IMG/VR virus record: IMGVR_UViG_3300018892_000069
Coordinates: 1 to 37,142 of that record
Length of the DNA stretch: 37,142 nt
Reading direction: 5' to 3' (one strand)
Source of the DNA: a virus
Shown: positions 30,523-37,142 of the stretch, piece after piece
Layout: every line of letters begins with the position of its first letter
Numbering within the stretch: position 1 is the first letter of the stretch
Made by a program: the position numbers and the translations under genes
Notes under the pieces: model-generated
The model's database searches: none
What the model was told of the DNA's origin: nothing
Seen by the model: the letters and a program-made list of their open reading frames with translations, nothing else

Positions 30523-30996
30523 TCAGGCCGCACTTTGTAATTCTATTTTCTGGTTTTGGCGGGCAATCCGGTCCTTATAGTCGCGCCAGACCTTGCGCAG
30601 GGTATCAATATCATAATCGTCGGGATTGATCTCATACTGCTCATAAAAAATCTTCACCGCTGACCAGTCTGATTGACCACCCAGCACCTGACCTATCATA
30701 TAATGAATGAAAGCCGTCTGCATGTATTTCTCAAAATAGTCACCCAGCTCCCTTAAGCGTTGGTCTGAAATTGTATAGTGTTTCAGATCCTGCGGTAGTT
30801 GGATTTTGAGACTGTTTTTTTCGGATTCCTGCGCCTGGCGCGGCCGTAGCTGGCGAAACGGCTCGTAATCAACCACCAGGCGAATCAGACGGCCTAAATC
30901 CGATTTTTGATGCATAAGTACAGGCTCCTTGCCATAACTTTTGATCATGAAGGCTTTAACGTGAGCACGGACAGGGACGGAAAGTATCTTTGGCAT
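30523..30996 (-). CDS. Candidate regulator at the early/late boundary, 157 aa
   Basis: No recognised domain with certainty. Basic N-terminus (MPKILSVPVRAHVKAFMIKS), then YGKEPVLMHQKSDLGRLIRL. The helical C-terminus contains YEQYEINPDDYDIDTLRKVW and RDYKDRIARQNQK, which looks DNA-binding. It is the last early gene and directly abuts late block B, the classic spot for a late activator. It has its own 92-base upstream gap with a hairpin. The regulator role is inference. Confidence 0.6.
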   Translation of the reverse strand: MPKILSVPVRAHVKAFMIKSYGKEPVLMHQKSDLGRLIRLVVDYEPFRQLRPRQAQESEKNSLKIQLPQDLKHYTISDQRLRELGDYFEKYMQTAFIHYMIGQVLGGQSDWSAVKIFYEQYEINPDDYDIDTLRKVWRDYKDRIARQNQKIELQSAA

Positions 30997-31043
30997 TAGA
31001 GTGCGCGAGAGCGTTTTTTACCAAATATCTTCAAAAGTCGGCG

Positions 31044-31073
31044 AGTATTTCTTTCAGAATTAGTAGAAATACT
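31044..31073. repeat. Inverted repeat before the boundary gene
   Basis: AGTATTTCT, 12-base loop, AGAAATACT, in the 92-base gap upstream of the 157-residue gene. There is no T-run after it on the - strand. It could be an operator or a weak terminator of the early transcript. Confidence 0.55.
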
Positions 31074-31088
31074 ACATTTGTTACTTTT

Positions 31089-31589
31089 TCAATTTAAAAT
31101 ATCGTCGTGGAATTTATCACAGACAACGCAGTAGCGTTGTCTTATGTCTTCCAGGTTAAAGCTTTTTCTACCGCAGGTAAGGCAGTGAATGTATTGAAGG
31201 CCCGAATATGAAGTTTCAATAATGTATCCACGACTATTGAAAAAAGCTAATCCTGCGCTGTTTCCATCTGGTTCATACCAGGAAAAGATAAAATTACCAA
31301 GTGGCATAACCGGAGATACAATCACTTTTATATCAAGATGCCTGAATAGATGATAGCTGAAAGTGTCTTTGTAAACATCAGCCATATAAACATATAGAGG
31401 TGCGCCTTTTTCTTCTATTGTTTTTATAAAATCTTGATCATTGGCAAGATTCTCATCAATCGTTTTAATATAATCAATGAGCACAGTATTTTTGAATTGC
31501 TCATTTTCCATTTGTAATTCGTCAAATTTTTCAAGCACCTTCATCACGGTTTTAAACCATGCTTTATCATAATGTATGGGGTCTTTCAT
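31089..31589 (-). CDS. Zinc-ribbon phage protein, 166 aa
   Basis: The C-terminus has HCLTCGRKSFNLEDIRQRYC followed by VVCDKFH, a four-Cys zinc ribbon plus His found in many small phage proteins of unknown function. The middle (VIVSPVMPLGNFIFSWYEPD) looks like a small alpha/beta domain. It may bind nucleic acid or modify a host enzyme. Early operon, 26 bases after the upstream gene. Confidence 0.7.
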   Translation of the reverse strand: MKDPIHYDKAWFKTVMKVLEKFDELQMENEQFKNTVLIDYIKTIDENLANDQDFIKTIEEKGAPLYVYMADVYKDTFSYHLFRHLDIKVIVSPVMPLGNFIFSWYEPDGNSAGLAFFNSRGYIIETSYSGLQYIHCLTCGRKSFNLEDIRQRYCVVCDKFHDDILN

Positions 31590-31615
31590 CAGTCAGGGAT
31601 TTTCTTATGGAAATT

Positions 31616-31972
31616 TTATTTTTTCATCTCCAATTCGAGTGCACCACGGATTTTGGCTTTGGCTAGTTCCTTTCCGCCGGTCAGCCTGTCAACAGATTGC
31701 ATATTATAATGAAAGGCAATTTCTTTTCCTTCACCTTCCATATCCTGCTTGTTTATCCATTCGCAGATTTCCCGGTACTCCTTTGGAGTCCCGTTGCTAT
31801 CTGCTAGATCAAACAGATAATCAACTTTTTCATCTAGGGTGGGCTCAGAAAAATTTTGTGGATGCCGCCTGTAAATTATGAGCATCAGTTCATTTGTCTC
31901 TTTTTGTATGTCAACAGTGCGTCTTTTACCATTTCGATCTGTATAAACCATAACGTTTTCAAGTAGTTTCAT
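31616..31972 (-). CDS. Hypothetical protein, 118 aa (paralogue of 34359-34787)
   Basis: Shares its plan with the gene at 34.4-34.8 kb: MKLLENVMVYTDRNGKR / MELLDKVFIYKNQQGDR, VDYLFDLA / VNYLYRLA and GTPKEYREICEWI / GTGKEYRQICRWV. It ends KAKIRGALELEMKK. No known domain. This copy appears intact and shows where the other copy has shifted frame. Purine-rich AGGAGAG lies 12 bases before its ATG. Confidence 0.7.
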   Translation of the reverse strand: MKLLENVMVYTDRNGKRRTVDIQKETNELMLIIYRRHPQNFSEPTLDEKVDYLFDLADSNGTPKEYREICEWINKQDMEGEGKEIAFHYNMQSVDRLTGGKELAKAKIRGALELEMKK

Positions 31973-31986
31973 TAGTTTTCGCTCTC

Positions 31987-32253
31987 CTATGGGTGTTTAG
32001 TTGGGGAATTTGTTAGACTATGAGAAATGCAGAAATCTTCGGCGAATTGTAAGCTAATGTCATGAATCGCATAAAGAGCTATACTTTCGTCTCTGAATAC
32101 GATTGCTTGTTCACGTAAGCAATGTTCAACACCTTGGTAATATCCTACGGCAGAAACAACAACGCAACAGGCGCCGTCATCATCAAAGTCATAGCGAACA
32201 AGCACATCTGGATATTCAGGACTTGTTTCAATGATTCTAAAATATTTACTCAT
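31987..32253 (-). CDS. Hypothetical early protein, 88 aa
   Basis: Small alpha/beta protein starting MSKYFRIIETSPEYPDVLVR with a DFDDDGACCVVV strand; no family recognised. GGAGGACGGAGAG just before the ATG is a Shine-Dalgarno-like site. Early operon, between the membrane zinc-finger gene and the 118-residue gene. Confidence 0.6.
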   Translation of the reverse strand: MSKYFRIIETSPEYPDVLVRYDFDDDGACCVVVSAVGYYQGVEHCLREQAIVFRDESIALYAIHDISLQFAEDFCISHSLTNSPTKHP

Positions 32254-32283
32254 TCTCTCCGTCCTCCGTGGCGGGTCATTGGT

Positions 32284-32874
32284 TTAAGCGGCTTTTTGAG
32301 CCTTACAGAATTGTTTATGAGCATTAAGGGCGTGCTGGTTTTTCACTGCTTTTCCGCAGTCCGGGCAGGCAATCGCTTCCTGATCAGCCAAGAGCACGGC
32401 CGGCCCTGGTTGATCAACCGGTCGGGCCGTGGGTACCGGCCTGGCTTTGGGCGTGGTTTCAGACTTGATCTTCCGGATCAGCTTCTCGTCCGATATCCGC
32501 TTTCCTATAATATCGGAGAAAAACCAAACAGAAATTGAAAGCATGGCGTAAATCATTGCCTTGGCAATGGCCAGTGGCAAGGGCTGCTCAAATATCTGGT
32601 AATTCCAGCACAGGTTAATGGTAAGAAACCCACCGGCGAAACCAGCTGCTACCCATCGGTTACCTTCCAGGATAGAAATAAGTATAGCCATTTCCAAACC
32701 GCAGGCGCACAGGATAGCGTATACCCAGGCCAGCTCAGGCCGGAACTGGCTAAGCAGAGCCGGGTTAGCCTGGGAAAACACAAACGCAAAATTGACTACC
32801 TGGCCGAGTAAAACACAGAGTAAGGCGGCAAAAATGAATTTCTCAGATTTGAGAAATAGTATGATTGTATTCAT
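32284..32874 (-). CDS. Four-helix membrane protein with C-terminal zinc finger, 196 aa
   Basis: Transmembrane helices at about 13-34, 50-70, 73-90 and 101-123. A basic Pro-rich linker follows (TTPKARPVPTARPVDQPG). The last 28 residues form a C2HC zinc finger: C170, C173, H186, C190. The ATG at 32874 overlaps the upstream stop (ATGA) and is preferred over the longer frame. A membrane-anchored finger could tether DNA, RNA or a protein to the inner membrane, for example in exclusion or replication. Function unknown. Confidence 0.7.
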   Translation of the reverse strand: MNTIILFLKSEKFIFAALLCVLLGQVVNFAFVFSQANPALLSQFRPELAWVYAILCACGLEMAILISILEGNRWVAAGFAGGFLTINLCWNYQIFEQPLPLAIAKAMIYAMLSISVWFFSDIIGKRISDEKLIRKIKSETTPKARPVPTARPVDQPGPAVLLADQEAIACPDCGKAVKNQHALNAHKQFCKAQKAA

Positions 32875-33224
32875 AGAGATGTTTGTATTAATATCCAATA
32901 CTGCTTGTAACCCGTCAACCCATATGCGTACTTCCATCTATATCCCCACTGGTGCAGCTTCTCATACAGCAAGGCACTTTTTATTCTTTCCGCTTTTAGT
33001 GTTTCTCCTATTATAGCAGAGACGATAACATAACTTTCTCCAAATAGCTTTGCAGTTGTCTTTTTTCGCCTGTGTTCTACATACGCTTCAATCGCTAGTT
33101 TTCTTTTGCGTGTTAGTGGCTCACGCGGCAGGGCTTTAGCAATCTTGACTTTCTTTTTTATAGCTTTGTTGTCATAGCAGTTTGGGTGGATATTATTCGT
33201 GTACACGAATCTCAATACTTTCAA
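32871..33224 (-). CDS. Hypothetical basic protein, 117 aa, uncertain start
   Basis: Lys/Arg-rich N-terminal half (NKAIKKKVKIAKALPREPLT, RKRKLAIEAYVEHRRKK), then an alpha/beta end with GYRWKYAYGLTGYKQYW. The only starts in this frame are TTG at 33224 or a GTG shortly after, and both overlap the upstream gene. The ATG just after repeat R1 (MTTK) is in another frame and stops after five codons, so the true start may have been lost by a one-base change. Confidence 0.55.
   Translation of the reverse strand: MKVLRFVYTNNIHPNCYDNKAIKKKVKIAKALPREPLTRKRKLAIEAYVEHRRKKTTAKLFGESYVIVSAIIGETLKAERIKSALLYEKLHQWGYRWKYAYGLTGYKQYWILIQTSL
33177..33198 (-). repeat. Early linker repeat R1
   Basis: - strand TAATATCCACCCAAACTGC, a degenerate copy. 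It begins with the TAA stop of the 318-residue gene. The ATG that follows opens only five codons. Confidence 0.6.
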
Positions 33225-34149
33225 ACGGAACCTTTAGGCTAGTGCTATGCCACATAGCACTAGCTGTAACTAACAGATAAGTCGGATCAAGGTATATTAC
33301 GCGACACTCAAAACACCACTCCTGGGGATCAGAAATTATATATCTCTCTATAACTGCCAGCGTGTCGTTATACCTATACATTCTCTGTTCAAAACCGCGT
33401 GTGATAACAAATGGCTTTCCGGCTTCAATGTGTTTTAACTTTTCCTCGTTAGTCATTGGTTCTTGCGTTTGGGTGGATGCGTCAGCGATACCTTCCGCCT
33501 CTTTGATACTAAGCTTACTTTCATCAATAAACAATTCAGCCGGCGGAATTTGCAGCCAATTACATACGCGTAGAAAGACCATCATGTCCGGTATTTTGCC
33601 ATCCTCTATTCGACCTAGTGTTGATGGGCTAACTTCACCAATTTCATCGGCTAACTCACGAAGTCCGCGGCCTGCTCGTTCCGTTCTAACCAGCACGGCC
33701 AACCGATCGGTATCTAGTTTGTGCTCCATGACTTTAATCTTTTTGGGGGGGATGTTTCTGCTTTGGCGTTTGGAGAGATACTCTGCGGTTCGGTACTCTT
33801 CAATTAGTTTCATTTTTCGCTCAACATGTAGTTGAATAAATGCTTCAGCTGCCATGTTTTTTGTTCCTAACCACGCAATCAGTTCTGCTGTTAAAAATTC
33901 GATTTCGCTTAGAACTTTGTTCAAAGATTCCCGTAGTTCATTTGGAAAGTCTGACTGGTAAGCCGAGACTATACCCCAACCATCAAAAAAATGTAGCTCA
34001 TAGCTTTCCCGGTGTATATACCAGTCCTGATTCCAGGAGAAATAGCGGTCTACTACGTCCATTTCTCCCAACTCACGGTCGTATACTTCTACAGCCTGAG
34101 AGTCTGTAACTGTAAGATGCCCTAAGTGCTTTAATCTGTCGTCTATCAT
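33193..34149 (-). CDS. XRE-type HTH protein fused to a downstream module, 318 aa
   Basis: Three parts. Residues 1-140 are unknown, with a helical end. Residues about 141-215 are a Cro/cI (XRE) HTH (LAVLVRTERAGRGLRELADE, VSPSTLGRIEDGKIP, NWLQIPPAELF). Residues 232-318 start MTNEEKLKHIEAGKPFVITR and look like a separate small protein. The junction (DASTQTQEP) is encoded by a copy of the early linker repeat whose usual TAG stop has become GAC, so two genes seem to have been joined. The ATG at 34149 directly follows repeat R3. It may regulate early genes; it is not in the usual divergent repressor position. Confidence 0.75.
   Translation of the reverse strand: MIDDRLKHLGHLTVTDSQAVEVYDRELGEMDVVDRYFSWNQDWYIHRESYELHFFDGWGIVSAYQSDFPNELRESLNKVLSEIEFLTAELIAWLGTKNMAAEAFIQLHVERKMKLIEEYRTAEYLSKRQSRNIPPKKIKVMEHKLDTDRLAVLVRTERAGRGLRELADEIGEVSPSTLGRIEDGKIPDMMVFLRVCNWLQIPPAELFIDESKLSIKEAEGIADASTQTQEPMTNEEKLKHIEAGKPFVITRGFEQRMYRYNDTLAVIERYIISDPQEWCFECRVIYLDPTYLLVTASAMWHSTSLKVPFESIEIRVHE
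33459..33480 (-). repeat. Early linker repeat R2 (inside a gene)
   Basis: - strand GCATCCACCCAAACGCAAGA, followed two bases later by an in-frame ATG at 33456. Unlike the other copies it lacks the TAG stop at its start, so the frame reads straight through. Confidence 0.65.
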
Positions 34150-34176
34150 GGATTTTGCGTTTGGGTGGATACTATT
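34150..34176 (-). repeat. Early linker repeat R3
   Basis: 27 bases identical to R4. On the - strand it runs from the TAG stop of the 78-residue gene (AAATAGTATCC) through CACCCAAACGC to AAAATCC, and the HTH gene ATG comes next with no gap. Confidence 0.78.
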
Positions 34177-34408
34177 TTTGTTTTGGTTTACGTACATTTT
34201 CGGCAATCCAAGTATCAAAATCTGGGAACTTATACGGGTCAGCCTCATATGCCTCAGAGGCATACCAGCAGTCAAGCAGTAGGTCTATCAGGGCTTGTTC
34301 AGCAGTTTCAGCGTTAAAATTTGCCAGACGAATTCTGGCTAGATCAATCTGTGCAAGATCAATAAGTACGAACCTGGGTTCTTTCTCTGGACTCATAACG
34401 TTGTTCAT
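34172..34408 (-). CDS. Hypothetical early protein, 78 aa
   Basis: A small acidic helical protein (ARIRLANFNAETAEQALIDL, PYKFPDFDTWIAENV) with a basic end (VRKPKQK). No family recognised. Its stop TAG is the first part of repeat R3, and its ATG follows repeat R4 by six bases, so it forms a complete repeat-bounded cassette. Confidence 0.62.
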   Translation of the reverse strand: MNNVMSPEKEPRFVLIDLAQIDLARIRLANFNAETAEQALIDLLLDCWYASEAYEADPYKFPDFDTWIAENVRKPKQK

Positions 34409-34787
34409 TCCTGGATTTTGCGTTTGGGTGGATACTATTCTTCAATAGGTTCGGCTTCAATTGCCCTACGAATAACTGATTTATGTCACTTTCATTGGAG
34501 CTTAAATCAATGCGTCCCATTGTAATATGAAAGTCCCAGTATGCCAAATCATCTCGTTTTTCCAATACTCTACCAACCCACCTGCATATCTGTCTGTACT
34601 CTTTGCCTGTTCCATTGAAGGCTAAACGGTATAGGTAATTAACTTCTTCCTCTGTAGTTAACTCATCTACGCGCTCAGGATGAAGATTAATCAGTTCCTG
34701 CTGTATAGTATCTATTTTTTCAGAGTGGCAAAGGATACGATCTCCCTGCTGATTTTTATAAATGAATACTTTATCGAGTAATTCCAT
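34359..34787 (-). CDS. Hypothetical protein, apparent frameshift near the end (paralogue of 31616-31972)
   Basis: Matches the 118-residue paralogue through FHITMGRIDL (about residue 94). After SSNES the frame diverges and reads through repeat R4 into the start of the next gene, an end unlike the paralogue. In another frame the DNA from about 34485 encodes KSVIRRAIEAEPIEE and stops at the TAG inside R4 (34437-34439), matching the paralogue's KIRGALELEMKK. So the ancestral end was 34437. Mutation, programmed shift or sequencing error are all possible. Confidence 0.7.
   Translation of the reverse strand: MELLDKVFIYKNQQGDRILCHSEKIDTIQQELINLHPERVDELTTEEEVNYLYRLAFNGTGKEYRQICRWVGRVLEKRDDLAYWDFHITMGRIDLSSNESDINQLFVGQLKPNLLKNSIHPNAKSRNEQRYESRERTQVRTY
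34415..34441 (-). repeat. Early linker repeat R4
   Basis: 27 bases identical to R3; the 78-residue gene starts six bases later. Its TAG is the expected stop of the frameshifted gene upstream. Confidence 0.78.
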
Positions 34788-34791
34788 TCGA

Positions 34792-34815
34792 GGTTGTTGC
34801 GTTTGGGTGGATACC
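34792..34815 (-). repeat. Early linker repeat R5
   Basis: - strand GGTATCCACCCAAACGCAAC; four bases before the ATG at 34787. The upstream stop lies 12 bases earlier instead of inside the repeat. Confidence 0.7.
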
Positions 34816-34824
34816 GAGTTTGCG

Positions 34825-35094
34825 TTAATATCTGTAATCCATTAGATTAAAATCAATAAACCCTTCAAGAGTTAAATTCCCCACGCCATAAAAAACTCTC
34901 AGCCCTTCATCGGTTATCTCCTTAATGGAGAATCCGTAATGCCCTGATTCATTCAAGCCGTAGAAATACTTAAATTCTCCTACGTAATCGAAATAAACTT
35001 GAAAGGTTAACTCTGCATTGTCATACAGGACTGAAAAAACCGGATCTGGCCGAGTGGCACTTTTAAGCAGCTCTTCAAATTCGTGGCGTTTCAT
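34825..35094 (-). CDS. Hypothetical early protein, 89 aa
   Basis: Small beta-rich protein (VFSVLYDNAELTFQVYFDYV, HYGFSIKEITDEGLRVFYGV), no family recognised. The frame has an earlier ATG inside repeat R6, but the ATG at 35094 (MKRHEF) is where the other repeat-linked genes start relative to the repeat, so it is chosen. Confidence 0.62.
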   Translation of the reverse strand: MKRHEFEELLKSATRPDPVFSVLYDNAELTFQVYFDYVGEFKYFYGLNESGHYGFSIKEITDEGLRVFYGVGNLTLEGFIDFNLMDYRY

Positions 35095-35095
35095 C

Positions 35096-35122
35096 GGTTT
35101 TTGCATTTGGGTGGATACTATT
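35096..35122 (-). repeat. Early linker repeat R6
   Basis: - strand AATAGTATCCACCCAAATGC with one base different from R3/R4 in the core. It contains the TAG stop of the 131-residue gene and ends one base before the next ATG. Confidence 0.75.
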
Positions 35123-35513
35123 TTCTCAATTGTAACAGGTTAGAAAGCCGGTAAGATTTGATCGTCTGGTCAATTTCATTTATTGCGAGCTGTAGCCAGT
35201 GGTTGCCAAAGCTGAACAGTATCTGCTGGTGGAGCAGGTATACATAACTTACCGGTAGCGAGAGAGTAAGCTTCGGCCGACAGGTCCGGGAGCTGGCCAA
35301 GAGCCGACGCTCAAGAAGCTGGTAGAGCCGGCGCAAATCCCGTAGCGTGGCAATCTGCTCGTAGTCTGCCTTATCATTAAAAGCTTGGTAGGCGTAGCTC
35401 ATATTGATTTCCAGGTTTTCAGCCTGTTCGGCAACTGCATCAGTCAGCGCCTTAAGCATGTCCCGGTCCAGCACCAGCCGGGTTTTTTCTTCCTGAAAAT
35501 GGGTAGTTGTCAT
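35118..35513 (-). CDS. Hypothetical early protein, 131 aa
   Basis: Helical protein (RLVLDRDMLKALTDAVAEQ, LRDLRRLYQLLERRLLASS) ending in NEIDQTIKSYRLSNLLQLRK; no family recognised. It overlaps the upstream gene by ATGA, and its TAG stop begins repeat R6. Confidence 0.65.
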   Translation of the reverse strand: MTTTHFQEEKTRLVLDRDMLKALTDAVAEQAENLEINMSYAYQAFNDKADYEQIATLRDLRRLYQLLERRLLASSRTCRPKLTLSLPVSYVYLLHQQILFSFGNHWLQLAINEIDQTIKSYRLSNLLQLRK

Positions 35514-35848
35514 AGCTCAATGTCGTCACCTGATTTCTGGGTTTTGAACTGCGTTTTATTCTGCACCCGGTGATCGGTCCAGTGGCCGTTTTGCCATTCC
35601 AGCAACAGTATTTCGGCGGTTGGCTGGAAAAAGCCGATTTTACGGTAAGTGTTGGCGTAAATCTCAATCCTGGCTATACGGTTCTCATTTTTAGCAACGT
35701 AGGTACGAAACCGCTCAAGTTCACGGGTCATACGCTGGGAGCGGGTACCGAACCCACCCAGGCCGTACATGGGAACTGTATTCTGATCCTGGTAATAGAC
35801 CACCATTACGGTGACGGCGTTAAATTTTTCGCTCTCAGTTACTTGCAT
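35510..35848 (-). CDS. Hypothetical early protein, 112 aa
   Basis: Frame is longer upstream, but that part is the shadow of the replication gene. The ATG at 35848 (MQVTESEKFNAVTVM) gives a compact alpha/beta protein with VVYYQDQNTVPMYGLGGFG and a basic helix (SQRMTRELERFRTYV). No family recognised. It overlaps both neighbours by a few bases, so it is part of one translated operon. Confidence 0.65.
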   Translation of the reverse strand: MQVTESEKFNAVTVMVVYYQDQNTVPMYGLGGFGTRSQRMTRELERFRTYVAKNENRIARIEIYANTYRKIGFFQPTAEILLLEWQNGHWTDHRVQNKTQFKTQKSGDDIEL

Positions 35849-37142
35849 TCGAGGGAGTGTGGTTACGGGTTTGGGAATAAACAAAAGCATTAAAAGCATC
35901 ATACGACTCCTGATGTCGCATTTTGGATAAGCGGTTTCTCCAGTATGAGTAAAGCTGGAGCTCAGACATTGGAGCATTGCCTTTGGGTGGCTTGCCTGAT
36001 TTGACCGACCGCAGGGCCTTGGCCAGTTCACGACGGCCTTGGGCCGCAATCCACCACTCGTAGGTTTTGGCAAAGCCGCACTTGGTGTTGTTGATGTCAA
36101 AATACACGTGCGGCTGCATGAGTCTAAAATCTTTTCGCTCAACGTAAGCGGCAACCATATCAACCCGTTCGTGGAGCATCTCCGAAAACTTCTGCCAGCC
36201 CTTCAGAGACCAGTTTTGTTTAGAAACGCCGTTATTAAAAACCCCTTCCCAGATAATTTTCCGGATTCGTTCTTCGTCCTGCGACTTGTATCGGGTATCG
36301 TCATAGAGCCTGACGCGGGCGTACTCCCAGAATGCTAACATTATTAGCCGTAGCTGTGCCTTAAGTTGATCTTCTGCCTGCTTTTCCGGTTTTCCGTACA
36401 TTTTTTCCCGCAGCCGTGTCCCAGCGCCGCGCCCCCCAGCCTGGTTCGGTTCTTTTTGTTCTTCGGTTCGGTTCTCAGGTTCCAGGCGGACACCGGTTCC
36501 ATCCTGGCTGGCTGGGTTAGTAACTGGCTGGGGACTGACGGCAGGGCTGGGTTCGCTTCGTCGTGACACCTTATCCGCCTTCGGTTCACCGGTTCTTGGG
36601 TTCTTTAGTTCTATAGTTCCCTGGTCCTTGCGGGGGGGTGTTACCAGGCTCGTGTTGTCATCCGGACCTGGGGTTGGTAACAAATCAACAGCGTTATTAA
36701 TACTATTTTGGTTCTTAGAGTAAGATAACACCGAGCATTTTGCACCAAAGTGCCCTAAATTAGCCGAATTAGAGGGGTTGAACTTTTTTGAAATTTCGTC
36801 CAGGTAAGTGGCCGGCGGTGCCTCTCCACAGAGTAACCAACACCTTATCCACACCGCAAAACGACATTTGGGATTGCGCACCGTTCGCGTGCCATCAGCC
36901 GAATTGTTCTGGCCAGGGATATGAATAAGCCCAAAATCTTCCAGCTTCTGTAACTGCCGGTAAACAGTTGTAGGATGACCAACATCTCCCAGGCTGGCCA
37001 ACTCCGGACGGCTGGTATAAATGGTGATCCATCCATGGTTAGGAGTGATACCGTAGGTGTTATACTCTCTGGCAGTCTTCTGAGCCAGGGCACCTATCAC
37101 ATGTGTGAGTTGTCTGCGGATTACAATACGTTTGCAGACCTG
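35835..37142 (-). CDS. Winged-helix replication-type protein, cut by window edge
   Basis: The frame is open to the right edge, so the N-terminus is missing; a GTG at 37100 is just an internal Val. The visible part begins with a winged-helix segment (PTTVYRQLQKLEDFGLIHIP) after TPNHGWITIYTSRPELASLG. A long Pro/Glu/Arg-rich linker and a helical C-terminal domain (WSLKGWQKFSEMLHERVDMV, YFDINNTKCGFAKTYEWWIA) follow. This resembles phage and plasmid replication initiators or primosome loaders in early operons. It leads the early genes seen here. Specific role uncertain. Confidence 0.68.
   Translation of the reverse strand, partial: QVCKRIVIRRQLTHVIGALAQKTAREYNTYGITPNHGWITIYTSRPELASLGDVGHPTTVYRQLQKLEDFGLIHIPGQNNSADGTRTVRNPKCRFAVWIRCWLLCGEAPPATYLDEISKKFNPSNSANLGHFGAKCSVLSYSKNQNSINNAVDLLPTPGPDDNTSLVTPPRKDQGTIELKNPRTGEPKADKVSRRSEPSPAVSPQPVTNPASQDGTGVRLEPENRTEEQKEPNQAGGRGAGTRLREKMYGKPEKQAEDQLKAQLRLIMLAFWEYARVRLYDDTRYKSQDEERIRKIIWEGVFNNGVSKQNWSLKGWQKFSEMLHERVDMVAAYVERKDFRLMQPHVYFDINNTKCGFAKTYEWWIAAQGRRELAKALRSVKSGKPPKGNAPMSELQLYSYWRNRLSKMRHQESYDAFNAFVYSQTRNHTPSNASN

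Noticed and set aside
33177-35122. CRISPR array made by the regular repeats
   Set aside because: Spacing is 280-660 bases and the intervals are genes; copies vary and end at start codons.
1-37142. tRNA or rRNA genes, insertion sequences
   Set aside because: I saw no cloverleaf-like segment, rRNA signature or transposase; not an exhaustive structural scan.

Overview
The window looks like most of a temperate tailed phage (prophage) of a Bacteroidota host, probably a Cytophagales/Spirosoma-like bacterium. This rests on the protein families (DUF5977-like and DUF6712-like virion proteins, Bacteroidota-type portal and capsid), on promoters of the Bacteroidota form TTTG-N19/20-TAnnTTTG, and on the near absence of Shine-Dalgarno sequences. 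A tyrosine integrase starts at base 1 on the + strand. Every other convincing gene is on the - strand, so the rest is read right to left. A long tape measure and no visible sheath gene suggest a siphovirus. The right edge cuts a gene, so the phage continues beyond the window.

Layout, in transcription order. (1) 37.1-30.5 kb: early/accessory genes, led by a winged-helix replication-type protein, then mostly small proteins of unknown function, including a fused HTH regulator, a membrane zinc-finger protein and a zinc-ribbon protein. (2) 30.4-25.2 kb: GH73 endolysin, small membrane protein, a virion-type protein, fibre, an AT-rich leucine-rich-repeat protein and a permuted papain-like protein. 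(3) 25.2-21.1 kb: S49 protease with a scaffold-like tail, major capsid protein, head/tail proteins and a coiled-coil protein. (4) 21.0-20.1 kb: accessory cassette. (5) 20.0-18.05 kb: small and large terminase. (6) 18.0-16.7 kb: G-rich/hairpin non-coding block and a double NUMOD4-HNH endonuclease. (7) 16.6-15.0 kb: a 98-residue protein and the portal. (8) 14.9-13.7 kb: second accessory cassette and a GIY-YIG endonuclease. (9) 13.7-5.4 kb: DUF6712-like protein, holin and spanin-like genes, tail proteins, ending at a strong terminator. (10) 5.3-1.45 kb: a 178-residue protein and the tape measure.

Two repeated non-coding systems stand out. In the late half, the same 9-base core (CGTCCTACC on the - strand) occurs seven times, once 30-71 bases before the first gene of each of seven structural transcription units. 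Two copies sit inside a nearly identical block of about 90 bp. The accessory cassettes and homing endonucleases between these units lack the core, and several have ordinary host-type promoters instead. In the early half, a 22-27 base element (TATCCACCCAAACGC core) occurs six times. In most copies it runs from the stop codon of one small gene to the ATG of the next, like the start-associated sequences of cluster K mycobacteriophages. One copy lies inside a reading frame and appears to have fused two genes. Another follows a gene with an apparent frameshift.
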